Source: an uncultured Chlorobiota bacterium (GTDB taxonomy: Bacteria > Bacteroidota > Ignavibacteria > UBA10030 > UBA6906). From it: DNA of 52,971 bases. Positions 42,720 through 51,612 of this stretch are shown here, piece by piece. The translations under genes were made by a program, and so were the position numbers. Position 1 is the first letter of the stretch. Each line of letters opens with the position of its first letter. The notes beneath the pieces were generated by a model. The model was given only the letters and a program-made list of their open reading frames with translations. It made no database searches and had not been told where the DNA came from. The stretch spans positions 1 to 52,971 of the forward strand of contig CAADGV010000038.1 of NCBI GenBank assembly GCA_900696645.1, written 5' to 3'.

Positions 42720-43825
42720 CAGGAGGTTTTGGCGCTGCTTTCAATTTCATGTGCCAGCAGAAGTTCCTGCATACGCTTCCGTTCGGCTCTCGTCAGGAAG
42801 CCGACGGCGATGAAGATAAAAACGAGCGCAAGCCAATCCTGCGTGCTGGGAAATCTGCCGCCGAAGGCGAAGTATGAAACGAGAGTTGCAGCGGTTCCCG
42901 CTACAAGCGACGTGAGTCTGTTGACGAGACCGGCGAAGGTTGCGGTTCGTCCCTTGAACATGAAAATGAAAACGGAAAAGAACGCCACGATACCGTACGC
43001 GAAGCCCGCAACCACGGCAAGCGACCACAACGAGTGGGGGGTGGCAATGCTGTCACGGAATGTGATAAGCTCCGCACTGACAGTGCTGAACCACTCCGGA
43101 GATTTGAAGAGGATGTACGTTGCGAGCATCATCGTCAGTGAAGCGGCAATCTGCTCGATGGCAAAGAAGCCGTTGTTATCTAACTTCACGCCTTTCGCCC
43201 GCGTGTTCTTGTAGTAGTTCATGATGTAGATGCGCAACGAATACGCGACGATGTAGCTTCCGAGTATTACGAGGGCGACGGCCGAAGCCGCAAAATCAAA
43301 GTCGTTGGGCCCGACCCAGAAGATGTTGATGGCGGCAGCGGTAAGCGCAAAGACAACGGCGATATTTTCTTCCCAATACACACGTTTGGTGAGAATTCCC
43401 TGTTTGATCTGAACGGCGTCAACCACCCTGCTGATGATAATGACGCTCGCCCGCATAATCACCATCGCCACCATAACAGAGATGGGGAGGAGATACATCA
43501 TTGTTGTTGTCGGGATGATGACGGCTGTACAGACTCCTGACGGTATGATGTACAAAACCTCGGAAGGGAACCGGAGCCTTCCCCATGAAATCATCTTATT
43601 GGACTTGAGTTTGAACCATCGAAGAACCAGCACAACGGATAGTGCAACGAGGCTTCCACCGAATGTGCTGTACACGAGATACTCAATCTGGTTCATCCCC
43701 GGAAAGCCGAGTTCCGGCCTGCCGGTAAAATACTTCACGCTGACGCCGGTGATGACGTAGAAAATGAAATAGCCGATGCAGAGTTGGATGAGACGCCCGG
43801 TACTTCCTTCGGTTGTTCTGAACAT
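42719..43825 (-). CDS. DMT-like polytopic membrane protein
   Basis: 368 residues with about 10 helices, in a pattern like EamA/drug-metabolite transporters: two five-helix halves (GYFIFYVITGVSVKYFTG...; FALTAAAINIFWVG...). The C-terminal half includes FAYGIVAFFSVFIFMFKGR and NRLTSLVAGTAATLVSYFAFGG, where the latter resembles the conserved end of DMT halves. I do not recognise a named family. It overlaps the OPA transporter start by one base and lies 30 bases after the phosphatase gene, so the three are co-expressed in the order phosphatase, this protein, OPA transporter. Substrate unknown. Confidence 0.72.
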   Translation of the reverse strand: MFRTTEGSTGRLIQLCIGYFIFYVITGVSVKYFTGRPELGFPGMNQIEYLVYSTFGGSLVALSVVLVLRWFKLKSNKMISWGRLRFPSEVLYIIPSGVCTAVIIPTTTMMYLLPISVMVAMVIMRASVIIISRVVDAVQIKQGILTKRVYWEENIAVVFALTAAAINIFWVGPNDFDFAASAVALVILGSYIVAYSLRIYIMNYYKNTRAKGVKLDNNGFFAIEQIAASLTMMLATYILFKSPEWFSTVSAELITFRDSIATPHSLWSLAVVAGFAYGIVAFFSVFIFMFKGRTATFAGLVNRLTSLVAGTAATLVSYFAFGGRFPSTQDWLALVFIFIAVGFLTRAERKRMQELLLAHEIESSAKTS

Positions 43826-43855
43826 GTCAATCTCTGGAGATGTTGGATGACGACG

Positions 43856-45493
43856 TTATTTGAAGGCTTCAATCAACACGCGGCCGTCACGTCCGGCAGG
43901 AAACTCGATGCCGAGCAACGCCGAAAGCGTCGGCGCAATATCGACAGGACTTGCCTCGTTCGGGTACCTGCCCGGACGAATCCCCCCTCCGGCGATAATC
44001 AAAGGAACGTGAGCATCATACTCATACGGTTCGCCGTGTGCTGCGCCTTGTGGTTTGTCGCCTTCCCTCCAATACGGTTTTAACGCATACACCACGTCAC
44101 CGCTTCTCCCGCGGTAGAAACTACGCTTGATTTTTTTCTCGACAGGCGTTGTAGCGGGCATGGAGATGATCTGACTGCTGCTGTATGCCGCGGCAATGGG
44201 ATAAAACTGGCTAAGTGAGTCCGCAAGCTCGCTGGCTGCCCACTCAAGGGTCGGTACCTTCATGTTTTTGAATGTCGAGCGGTTGAAGTAAATATTGTTT
44301 CCTCCTATCGCGTCAATCCAATCCTCGCCGGCAGGTTCGCCGAATCGTCTCGTGAGCACACCCGAGCAATATCTCTTTAACGAATCTACAGGAATTCTTC
44401 CCGCATCAACGGAAGGATAGCGGCGCTTCATATATTCGGGAATTGGTGCTATACCATGATCCGAGCTCAAGACAAACACACAGTTGCCCAACCCCACGCG
44501 TTTGTCCAGAAACGCAAAGAAATCGGCAAGGATTGCATCCATCCGGACAACGGCATCCATTGTTTCGATGCTGTGCGGGCCGTATGCATGGCCAATAATA
44601 TCTGTCGGCGAGAAACTCACACACAGCATGTCCGTGACTCCCCGCTGCCCAAGTTGCTCGGCATCGACTGCCTGTTTGGCGAACTCTTTCAATACCTCTG
44701 CCCCGAAGGGACTTCGGGCCAGCGACCAATAGTATGAGGGGGTGATTTTGGTTGAATCCCGCCCAGTAATCCTGTGCGGGAATGTTCGGCCCATTCCATC
44801 ATACTCCCCTTCATAGGGAACGTCGTCATCGTCCATATGCCGGTACGCCGAATCGGGAAGAACTTTGTCCCACACTCTACCGAAGAAGGAATCGACATAG
44901 CGTGATTGGTTGAATTTCTTCACCCACTCCGGCAAGTCGTTCATGTAGTACGTTGAAGAAACAAACACGGAATCTTTCATCCAGAAAACCCCACTCGGCA
45001 TCGTGCCTGCCATCAATACTGCTGCCCGATCCTTGTTGGAGATGGAAACAACTTTCGCATGAAAACCGGTTTTAAGCCGAAGCTCATCGCCTAACATTGA
45101 GCCTGTGAAGTTCCGTGGAGATCTCCCTTCTCCCGCTGACCCGACCAGGTGCACGGTCTTGTCTTCCACACAATAGACCCACTGGCGTTTGCTTACATCA
45201 TACCAGTCGTTGGCGATTATGCCATTCACGTTTCCGTACGTTCCGCTGAGCAGAACCGCATGGCCGGGTCCTGTGCTGGTATTGGCGTGTTTGAATGAGG
45301 CATTGGTGAAATTGGCACCGTTCTTCAACAAGTAGTTGAAACCATTCTTGCCCAAGTGAGATCCAAACCGCTCAATGTACTCGTAGCGGCATTGGTCGAC
45401 TACAATCACAACAATCAGTTTTGTTGAAGGATTGGCGCTTGCCGTCGTAAAAAGCAGTAGTATGCTGCACAACGAAAACAATCTGTGTATCAT
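43856..45493 (-). CDS. PafA-like alkaline phosphatase / phosphodiesterase, exported
   Basis: 545 residues from ATG 45493, which begins a signal peptide (MIHRLFSLCSILLLFTTASA); a longer frame adds 50 residues without a signal. Alkaline phosphatase superfamily metal sites: VVIVVDQCRYEY (Asp), the nucleophile Thr in NTSTGPGHAVLLSGTY, FSPTDIIGHAYGPHS (Asp/His), VLSSDHGIAPIPEY (Asp/His), and GAAHGEPYEYDAHVPLII (His near the C-terminus). NANDWYDVSK-like text (IIANDWYD) is typical of PafA/nucleotide pyrophosphatase relatives. It should free phosphate from esters in the periplasm. The downstream OPA-family transporter makes a phosphate-ester scavenging module likely. Confidence 0.92.
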   Translation of the reverse strand: MIHRLFSLCSILLLFTTASANPSTKLIVVIVVDQCRYEYIERFGSHLGKNGFNYLLKNGANFTNASFKHANTSTGPGHAVLLSGTYGNVNGIIANDWYDVSKRQWVYCVEDKTVHLVGSAGEGRSPRNFTGSMLGDELRLKTGFHAKVVSISNKDRAAVLMAGTMPSGVFWMKDSVFVSSTYYMNDLPEWVKKFNQSRYVDSFFGRVWDKVLPDSAYRHMDDDDVPYEGEYDGMGRTFPHRITGRDSTKITPSYYWSLARSPFGAEVLKEFAKQAVDAEQLGQRGVTDMLCVSFSPTDIIGHAYGPHSIETMDAVVRMDAILADFFAFLDKRVGLGNCVFVLSSDHGIAPIPEYMKRRYPSVDAGRIPVDSLKRYCSGVLTRRFGEPAGEDWIDAIGGNNIYFNRSTFKNMKVPTLEWAASELADSLSQFYPIAAAYSSSQIISMPATTPVEKKIKRSFYRGRSGDVVYALKPYWREGDKPQGAAHGEPYEYDAHVPLIIAGGGIRPGRYPNEASPVDIAPTLSALLGIEFPAGRDGRVLIEAFK

Positions 45494-45675
45494 GATTTTC
45501 AAAATCGAAGAATGAGAAGGAGGAGGCGTGATTTTTTTACATAAGAGTGTACTGAAATGTTCCGTGAAAAGAAAGCGAACACGCCCGACCTCACAGTCGC
45601 GGCGAGTTGTCCGTTGCTTGAAATTCAGCCTCTTTTTCTGCAACTTGATCCCGACGATGAGGAGATGCAGCAGTC

Positions 45676-46434
45676 ATGTTGTTGATAATTCCCGCAATAG
45701 AGATTTGTGCTGAGCATTGCGTACGCAGAGTTGTAGGAGCAGACGGCATGACGTACTCCGACGATCCCGTACGTATGGTCAAATTGTGGCGGATGGAGAA
45801 CGCGAAAACGTTGCACGTCACCGATGTTGACGGAGCCCTTGCGGGAAAGCCCGTCAATCTGGGGACTGTCGGCGAGATGATCAGGGCTGTTGATATTCCG
45901 ATTGAAGTGGGGGGCGGGTTCCGGACGTTTGATGATGTATGTGCCGCCTTCGAGATTGGCGCGTACCGTGTCCTTATTAGCACGATGCTCATCGAAAACC
46001 CGGACGAAGCGAAGCGTTCGCTGGACCGGTTTGGCTCAAGCAAAGTCGTTGTCGGTATTGATGCGATTGACGGGCTGGCGGCTACGCACGGTTGGCAGCA
46101 AACTTCCGGCTTGACTCCTCTTTCCGTTGCGCTGAATGCCAAGGCGCTTGGTTTCAAGCGGCTTGTCTATACCGACATTAACAAACACAGAAATTTCGAA
46201 GGCGTAAATCTCGAAGTTCTTCAGCAGCTCACAGAAGTAACCGGCATGCGCATCACATCGGCAGGTGGCATTCGCGGCCTTGACGATTTGTTGAAGGTGC
46301 AGGAGTTGCAGAAATACGGCGTCGATTCCGTCATTATGGGGCGCTCGTTGTACGAGAACAAATTCTCCTGCCAGGCGTTGTGGCGAATGTGTGAGAAGGA
46401 GAATTTTCCGTACACGGCGCGAGTCCAGCTCTGA
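45676..46434 (+). CDS. hisA: HisA-like (ProFAR isomerase family) TIM-barrel protein
   Basis: 252 residues. HisA opens the ribose of ProFAR in histidine synthesis by an Amadori rearrangement. The phosphate loops are kept (IEVGGGFRTFDD; TSAGGIRGLDDL; MGRSLYENKF), as is D129 in VVVGIDAIDG, the second catalytic Asp, and GWQQTSG. However the first catalytic Asp (IPAID in most HisA) reads IPAIEIC with Glu at residue 9, and the following strand (CAEHCVRRVVG) lacks the usual GKCVRL; the loop YTDINKHRNFEG also differs from TDIxRDG. So it may be a divergent HisA or a relative with another substrate. No other his genes are near; GAGGAG 11 bases before the ATG starts a seven-gene run. Confidence 0.75.
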   Translation: MLLIIPAIEICAEHCVRRVVGADGMTYSDDPVRMVKLWRMENAKTLHVTDVDGALAGKPVNLGTVGEMIRAVDIPIEVGGGFRTFDDVCAAFEIGAYRVLISTMLIENPDEAKRSLDRFGSSKVVVGIDAIDGLAATHGWQQTSGLTPLSVALNAKALGFKRLVYTDINKHRNFEGVNLEVLQQLTEVTGMRITSAGGIRGLDDLLKVQELQKYGVDSVIMGRSLYENKFSCQALWRMCEKENFPYTARVQL

Positions 46435-46464
46435 TTCACTTCTAACCTCAATTTCAATTTTGAT

Positions 46465-46923
46465 ATGGCAAAGGTCGCAATACTTCTCGGCAGCAAATCC
46501 GACGAAGCGGTTATGCAGGGATGTGCCGACTATCTTACAAAGTTCGGTATTCCATTCGAGTTGAAAGTCTCTTCCGCCCACAGAAATCCCGACGAAACGG
46601 CGGAATTCTGCAAGAATGCAGAGAAGAACGGCTATTCGATAATTATCGCAGCGGCAGGCATGGCGGCTCACTTGCCCGGAGTTGCGGCATCGCATACGAC
46701 AATCCCCATTATCGGGGTTCCGCTCGAAGGTTCGGCGTTGAACGGAGTTGATGCACTCTACTCTATTGTGCAGATGCCCGCCGGAATTCCCGTTGCCACA
46801 GTTGCCATCGGAAGCGCGGGAGCAAAAAATGCAGCCGTGCTTGCAGCGGAAATTCTTGCGCTGCATGATGCGTCGATCAAGCAAAAACTGATTGATTTCA
46901 GAAAGCAAGGGGCGAAATTCTGA
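46465..46923 (+). CDS. purE: N5-carboxyaminoimidazole ribonucleotide mutase PurE
   Basis: 152 residues, class I PurE length. Converts N5-CAIR to CAIR in purine synthesis. The nucleotide-binding loops are ILLGSKSDEAVM, SSAHRNPDE (the catalytic His in SAHR), AAAGMAAHLPGVAA, IGVPLEGSALNGVDAL and QMPAGIPVATVAIG. All match the family closely. It starts 30 bases after the hisA-like gene. HisA and PurE are linked in metabolism because histidine synthesis releases AICAR to the purine pathway, which gives some sense to the neighbourhood. No purK is seen nearby. Confidence 0.97.
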   Translation: MAKVAILLGSKSDEAVMQGCADYLTKFGIPFELKVSSAHRNPDETAEFCKNAEKNGYSIIIAAAGMAAHLPGVAASHTTIPIIGVPLEGSALNGVDALYSIVQMPAGIPVATVAIGSAGAKNAAVLAAEILALHDASIKQKLIDFRKQGAKF

Positions 46924-46957
46924 TCGCCCGCCACGTCAACACCTCCACATGCCAGCC

Positions 46958-47869
46958 ATGAAGTTTCTCGTCATCGGCCATCTTTGTCTCGATGTCATCC
47001 ATCCGGTTGATGAACCCGAAGTACAAAGCTACGGCGGGATTTATTACTCTGTTGCGACCCTGGCATCGTTGTCGGGCGAGAACGATCGAATCATTCCGGT
47101 TTTTGGCATTAACAAGAATGACTATGAGCCGCTGATACAGCATCTGAAACAATTTCCAAATGTCGATACATCGGCAATCTTTCAGTTCGATGAACCGACG
47201 AACAACGTTCATCTCTTCTATCAGAACAAGGAAACGCGCATCGAATGCTCGAAGGATATTTCCAAGCCGATTCAGTTTGAGCGCATCAAGAATTACCTGA
47301 AGGTGGATGGAATTCTCATCAACATGATTTCAGGATTCGATATTGCTCTGAGTACGCTGGATGAAACTCGGATGGCCGTCCGGGAGAAGAATATTCCCAT
47401 CCACTTCGACTATCACAGTCTCACGCTCGGCATCAGTCCCAACTACGAGCGGTTTCGCCGTCCTGTTGCCGATTGGCGGCGGTGGTCGTTCATGACGGAT
47501 ACAGTTCAACTGAACGAAGAAGAGATTGGCGGACTTACGCTCGAGAAGCTGACCGAACAGCAGACCGTCGGGCACATGCTCACGTTGGGCGTGAAAGGGC
47601 TTGTGGTTACGCGGGGCGAACGCGGCGCTTCGCTGTTCTTCAATGAGCACAAGAAAGTCATCCGGAAAGACATTGAAGGGCTGGCCGTTGAGCGACCGCG
47701 TGACGCAACAGGCTGCGGCGACGTGTTCGGGGCGGCATTTCATTTTCAATTTGTGAAGAACAACGATTTGCTCGCGGCGGCTACGTTTGCCAATCAGGTG
47801 GCGGCGGCAAAGGCAAAGATGGTAGGCTCGGATGATATCCGGCAGTTGAAATCATTTGCAACAACGTGA
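46958..47869 (+). CDS. PfkB-family carbohydrate/nucleoside kinase
   Basis: 303 residues from ATG 46958 (an ATG at 46949 is equally possible; the ATG at 46892 lies inside purE). Ribokinase-like fold: VIGHLCLDVIHP at the N-terminus (substrate side), SYGGIYYSVATLASL, VQLNEEEIGGLT, and the ATP/anion-hole motif ATGCGDVFGAAF where D of GCGD is the catalytic base. The family phosphorylates sugars or nucleosides; the specificity here cannot be read. It lies between purE and dapB, 34 and 9 bases away, so it is part of the same transcript. Confidence 0.87.
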   Translation: MKFLVIGHLCLDVIHPVDEPEVQSYGGIYYSVATLASLSGENDRIIPVFGINKNDYEPLIQHLKQFPNVDTSAIFQFDEPTNNVHLFYQNKETRIECSKDISKPIQFERIKNYLKVDGILINMISGFDIALSTLDETRMAVREKNIPIHFDYHSLTLGISPNYERFRRPVADWRRWSFMTDTVQLNEEEIGGLTLEKLTEQQTVGHMLTLGVKGLVVTRGERGASLFFNEHKKVIRKDIEGLAVERPRDATGCGDVFGAAFHFQFVKNNDLLAAATFANQVAAAKAKMVGSDDIRQLKSFATT

Positions 47870-47878
47870 AGGCATGAC

Positions 47879-48610
47879 ATGAATCTTGCTCTCATCGGCT
47901 ACGGGAAGATGGGGAAGGAAATCGAAGCAGTGGCGCGGGAAAAAGGGATCACGATTGTTCAGATCTTCGATGAGAAGGAAAATCACGGAGGCCACGCGCT
48001 GAACGCGTCTGTGCTGTCGGGAGTTGATGTCTGCATTGACTTCTCGACGCCGTTTGCCGTGCTGGACAACATCAAGGCGGTGGTGTCGTGCGGGAAGAAC
48101 CTGGTTGTCGGGACAACCGGCTGGTACGACAAGCTTGACGACGTCCGCAAGATGGTGAAAGAGAAGAATACGGGATTTCTCTATTCGTCGAACTTCTCGT
48201 TGGGCGTCAACATCTTTCTGCACATCTTGAAGGATGCGGCTCATATCTTTGATAGGTATGCCGACTACGACGTCGCAATTCTCGAATCCCATCACAACAA
48301 AAAAGTCGACAGCCCCAGCGGCACGGCGCTGTCGCTTGGCTCGACGATAGTTCAGCACGTCCGCCGAAAAACGGAAATCCTTTCGGAATCATCGCATGGA
48401 CAAATCAAACCGAATCAGCTACACATCAGCTCGACGCGAGTAGGGAGTACAGTCGGCAAACATTCGGTGGTATTCGATTCCGAGTGCGACACGATTGAAC
48501 TTGTACATACTGCAAAGAACCGACGCGGCTTGGCGCTCGGCGCAGTTGTTGCCGCGGAGTGGCTGAAGGGCAAGCGGGGATTCTTTACGATGAAGGATGT
48601 TGTTGTTTAG
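47879..48610 (+). CDS. dapB: 4-hydroxy-tetrahydrodipicolinate reductase
   Basis: NAD(P)H-dependent reduction of HTPA to tetrahydrodipicolinate, second DapAB step to lysine and meso-diaminopimelate. 243 residues, a little shorter than E. coli DapB (273). NADH loop ALIGYGKMGKEIEAVA, VCIDFSTPFAVLDNI, VVGTTGWYD, and the substrate/catalytic block ESHHNKKVDSPSGTAL with the His pair and Lys. SSNFSLGVNIF is also kept. The stop is followed by a word-repeat element, then dapA, so the element lies within a probable operon. Confidence 0.95.
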   Translation: MNLALIGYGKMGKEIEAVAREKGITIVQIFDEKENHGGHALNASVLSGVDVCIDFSTPFAVLDNIKAVVSCGKNLVVGTTGWYDKLDDVRKMVKEKNTGFLYSSNFSLGVNIFLHILKDAAHIFDRYADYDVAILESHHNKKVDSPSGTALSLGSTIVQHVRRKTEILSESSHGQIKPNQLHISSTRVGSTVGKHSVVFDSECDTIELVHTAKNRRGLALGAVVAAEWLKGKRGFFTMKDVVV

Positions 48611-48631
48611 CATGCTATTGAAAGACGATTT

Positions 48632-48756
48632 CCAGCAGCCACAGAGGCACTGAGCCACAGAGTTTTCTTCCAGGAAGAAGGGCGAAGCCACAATGAAGAA
48701 GAAATGTAATTTTCGCCTTGATAGTCTCTGTGCCTCTGTGTCTCGGTGGCAAAGAG
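48632..48756. repeat. CACAGAG-word inverted element within the dap operon
   Basis: The left part GCCACAGAGGCACTGAGCC...CACAGAG (48638-48662) mirrors CTCTGTGCCTCTGTGTCTC...GGTGGC (48726-48750), so the ends form a long imperfect inverted repeat about 60 bases apart. Inside is a perfect short palindrome TTCTTCC-A-GGAAGAA and GGCGAA/TTCGCC. MITE-like shape, no coding capacity. Confidence 0.6.
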
Positions 48757-48820
48757 ATGTGGGTTTTTCCAGTCTGCTGGAGGTTGGCGGTTCCTATACA
48801 CGAGACTCCAAAGGAGATCA

Positions 48821-49717
48821 ATGAAACGTAATCTACTATTTCGCGGTACGGCAACCGCGCTTGTGACACCATTCAAAAGCGACGGCTCGCTGGACGAGGC
48901 TGCGCTGAGGGCATTCGTCAAATTTCAGCTCAAGGGAAAAGTCGAGGCGTTAGTTCCCGTCGGCAGTACGGGCGAAGGGGCAACGCTCACCGAAACCGAG
49001 CAGGCACGCGTTATCGAGATTGTTGTAGATGAAGTGAACGGCAAGGTGCCGGTCATCGGCGGGGCAAGCAGCAATTCGACCGCGAAGGCTGTCGCGCTTG
49101 CCAAGCAGGTGAAAAGCTGCGGCGCCGATGCCGTGCTGAGTGTTGCGCCGTTCTATAACAAGCCGACGCAGGAAGGAATCTTCCGGCACTTTGCCGCCGT
49201 TGCCGAAGCTGTGCAGATGCCCGTCGTGATTTACAACGTACCCGGACGGACGTCCTCGAACATCGACGCGGGCACGGCGTTGCGACTCGCGCAGGAGATC
49301 GAGCATGTGGCCGGAGTAAAGGAAGCATCGGCGAATTTCGCCCAGATCATGGAAATTCTGCACCACCGCCCCGAGGGATTCGGCATCTGGTCGGGCGACG
49401 ATAATTTGACGCTGCCAATGATTGCACTCGGAGCTGACGGCGTGATTTCCGTTCTCTCCAACGAAGTTCCGGCAAAATTCTCCGATCTTGTGCGTCTTGC
49501 GCTGAAGGGCAAGTTCGATGACGCCCGCGAGCTTCACTATGAACTTCTTCATCTTATGAATATTAATTTCGTCGAGTCCAATCCCATTCCCGTCAAAGCG
49601 GCAATGGCAATGATGGGAATGATGGAAGAACATCTGCGGCTTCCGCTCGTTCCGCTTTCCGACGCGTCACGTCCGAAAGTTGAAAAATGTTTGAAAGAAC
49701 TCGGACTGATCAAGTAG
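48821..49717 (+). CDS. dapA: 4-hydroxy-tetrahydrodipicolinate synthase
   Basis: Condenses pyruvate with aspartate semialdehyde, the first dedicated lysine step. 298 residues from ATG 48821, which follows a textbook AAAGGAGATCA site; an upstream in-frame ATG (48746) lies in the repeat element. TIM-barrel motifs: GTATALVTPFK, VGSTGEGATLTETE (the TT/TG pyruvate loop), APFYNKPTQEG (Tyr), YNVPGRTSSNI (Tyr for catalysis) and VAGVKEASAN (Schiff-base Lys). Product goes to DapB upstream; dapD follows nine bases after the stop. Confidence 0.97.
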   Translation: MKRNLLFRGTATALVTPFKSDGSLDEAALRAFVKFQLKGKVEALVPVGSTGEGATLTETEQARVIEIVVDEVNGKVPVIGGASSNSTAKAVALAKQVKSCGADAVLSVAPFYNKPTQEGIFRHFAAVAEAVQMPVVIYNVPGRTSSNIDAGTALRLAQEIEHVAGVKEASANFAQIMEILHHRPEGFGIWSGDDNLTLPMIALGADGVISVLSNEVPAKFSDLVRLALKGKFDDARELHYELLHLMNINFVESNPIPVKAAMAMMGMMEEHLRLPLVPLSDASRPKVEKCLKELGLIK

Positions 49718-49726
49718 AGGTATCAC

Positions 49727-50563
49727 ATGACAACTCTCAGACAAGACATCGAACGGCTCTTCGACATGAAGCTCGAAGGAGCTGACATTGACCGTGCGCT
49801 CAAAGTCTTCAGCAAATTCAAATTCTTTCTCAACAAAGGGGAAGTACGTGCCGCTGAATGTGTGAATGGTGAATGGAGGGTGAATGATTGGGTGAAGAAG
49901 GGAATTCTTCTCGGCTTCCGGCTCGGCGAGTTGGAGGATGTTTCGATCAACACGCATTTCAGGTTCTTCGACAAAACGACATATCCGCTGAAGACGATGC
50001 AGCTTACCGACGGCGTCCGGATTGTGCCGGGCGGCTCGTCAATTCGGGACGGGGCGTATGTTGCAAAGGGCGTTGTCTGCATGCCGCCGATGTACATCAA
50101 CGTCGGGGCGTATGTTGACGAAGGCACGATGGTTGATTCACATGCGCTGGTCGGGTCGTGCGCGCAGATCGGGAAGCGTGTGCATCTCAGCGCGGCGTCG
50201 CAAATCGGGGGCGTGTTAGAGCCGGTCGGGGCAATGCCCGTAATTGTCGAAGACGATGTGTTCATCGGCGGGAATTGCGGCGTGTACGAAGGAACAATTG
50301 TAAAGCGGGGGGCTGTGCTTGCCGCGGGCGTAATTCTTACCAGCGGCACGCGGGTGTACGATCTTGTTCAAAAAACAATCCACCAAAAAGAACAGGGGTG
50401 CCCGCTTTCGATTCCCGAAAACGCCGTTGTTGTTGCAGGCAGCCGTCCGGTTTCGGATGAATGGGGGAAGGTGCAGGGGCTTCACATCGCAAGTCCCATC
50501 ATCATCAAGTATCGCGACGACAAAACAAGCGCGGCAGTGGCGTTGGAAGAAGGGCTGAGGTAG
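49727..50563 (+). CDS. dapD: Tetrahydrodipicolinate N-succinyltransferase
   Basis: Succinyl-CoA-dependent step of the succinylase branch of lysine/meso-DAP synthesis. 278 residues. A helical N-terminus ([19 protein letters not shown]) precedes a left-handed beta helix of hexapeptide repeats: [82 protein letters not shown]. The trimeric site residue Asp in [11 protein letters not shown] and the Gly-rich turns fit. With dapA and dapB this fixes the route as the succinylase variant, so DAP aminotransferase LL-DapL is not expected. Confidence 0.97.
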   Translation: MTTLRQDIERLFDMKLEGADIDRALKVFSKFKFFLNKGEVRAAECVNGEWRVNDWVKKGILLGFRLGELEDVSINTHFRFFDKTTYPLKTMQLTDGVRIVPGGSSIRDGAYVAKGVVCMPPMYINVGAYVDEGTMVDSHALVGSCAQIGKRVHLSAASQIGGVLEPVGAMPVIVEDDVFIGGNCGVYEGTIVKRGAVLAAGVILTSGTRVYDLVQKTIHQKEQGCPLSIPENAVVVAGSRPVSDEWGKVQGLHIASPIIIKYRDDKTSAAVALEEGLR

Positions 50564-50633
50564 ATTTCGAATTGCGAATTGTCAATTTCGAATTTCGAGC
50601 AGCTATCCGTAATCCGTAATCTCCCAGTATTTC
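50564..50633. repeat. Word-repeat spacer (GAATT / AATCCGT)
   Basis: TTTCGAATTGCGAATTGTC, AATTTCGAATTTCGAG, then AGCTATCCGTAATCCGTAATC. Almost the whole gap between dapD and the next gene is made of two short words in near-tandem copies. The second half resembles the spacer at 14885-14909. Confidence 0.5.
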
Positions 50634-50643
50634 AGCGGTTCTC

Positions 50644-51612
50644 ATGAACAGCAAAAAAATTCTCGTTATCGGCAGCAACGGCTTGCTCGGACAGAAACTC
50701 TGCGAGATTATCGTCCGCGGCGGTGCCTATTCTCTCACGATTGCTTCAATCGAAGAGAAGCCGGTCCGGCAGGTAGTCGGGGCGCAGTACCAGCGTGTCG
50801 ATATTACGAACAAGAAGGATGTGAAAAGCCTTGTCTTCGGCTGCAATCCCGACGTTATCATCAACGCGGCGGCAATGACGAATGTTGATGCCTGCGAAAC
50901 CGAGCGGGAAATGTGCTGGAAGATCAATGTCGAGGGAGTGGAGAATATCGTTGAGGCGGCGAAGAGGGCCGACACTAAAGTGATTCACGTCTCAACCGAT
51001 TATGTGTTCGACGGGAAGGCCGGACCCTACACCGAGGATGACAGGCCCGAACCGCTAAGCTACTACGGCAAAAGCAAGCTTGCCAGCGAAACCGCAGTCC
51101 GTACCGGCGGCGTGCCCTACATGATTGCCCGCACGATGGTGTTGTACGGCTTTGCCCCCGGCGTGAAGCCGAACTTTGCGCTGTGGCTCATCGACAGTCT
51201 CGAAAGCGGAAAACCCGTCAACGTTGTGGACGATCAGTTCGGCAACCCGACGCTGGTGGATGATCTTGCGTACGGGTTGATTCAGGCGTTCGAGATGGAA
51301 CGGACGGGCATCTACAACATTGCCGGGCGGGATATTGTGAGCCGGTACGAATTTGCGTTGAAGCTTGCCAAGGTGTTCAATCTCGATCCCCATCTTATCA
51401 CTCCCATCAAAACCTCCACACTCAAGCAGCCCGCCCCCCGGCCCTTGAAAAGCGGACTCATCACCTTGAAGGCCGAGGTGGAACTTGGCTACAGACCGAG
51501 CACGGTTGAGCAGGGGCTTCTGATTCTCAAAACACAACTGAACCGGACTCTGCGCATGTTAGCCGACAGCGGCCCCATTCCCGCGCAGAACGTGAGCAAG
51601 CCGAGGGGGTGA
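50644..51612 (+). CDS. RmlD-like NAD(P)-dependent sugar-nucleotide reductase (SDR family)
   Basis: 322 residues. Rossmann start ILVIGSNGLLGQKLCEII, then CNPDVIINAAAMTNVDACE, HVSTDYVFDGKAGPYTEDD, and the catalytic YGKSKLASE (Tyr-x-x-x-Lys). The YVFDG and NAAAMTNVDxCE blocks match dTDP-4-dehydrorhamnose reductase (RfbD/RmlD). True RmlD cannot be distinguished from related reductases without the neighbouring rml genes, which are not here. It may be part of the dap operon or independent because of the 80-base spacer. Confidence 0.85.
   Translation: MNSKKILVIGSNGLLGQKLCEIIVRGGAYSLTIASIEEKPVRQVVGAQYQRVDITNKKDVKSLVFGCNPDVIINAAAMTNVDACETEREMCWKINVEGVENIVEAAKRADTKVIHVSTDYVFDGKAGPYTEDDRPEPLSYYGKSKLASETAVRTGGVPYMIARTMVLYGFAPGVKPNFALWLIDSLESGKPVNVVDDQFGNPTLVDDLAYGLIQAFEMERTGIYNIAGRDIVSRYEFALKLAKVFNLDPHLITPIKTSTLKQPAPRPLKSGLITLKAEVELGYRPSTVEQGLLILKTQLNRTLRMLADSGPIPAQNVSKPRG

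Noticed and set aside
42063-43214. 383-codon plus-strand ORF opposite the OPA and DMT-like genes
   Set aside because: Antisense shadow of two membrane-protein genes; no recognisable motifs.
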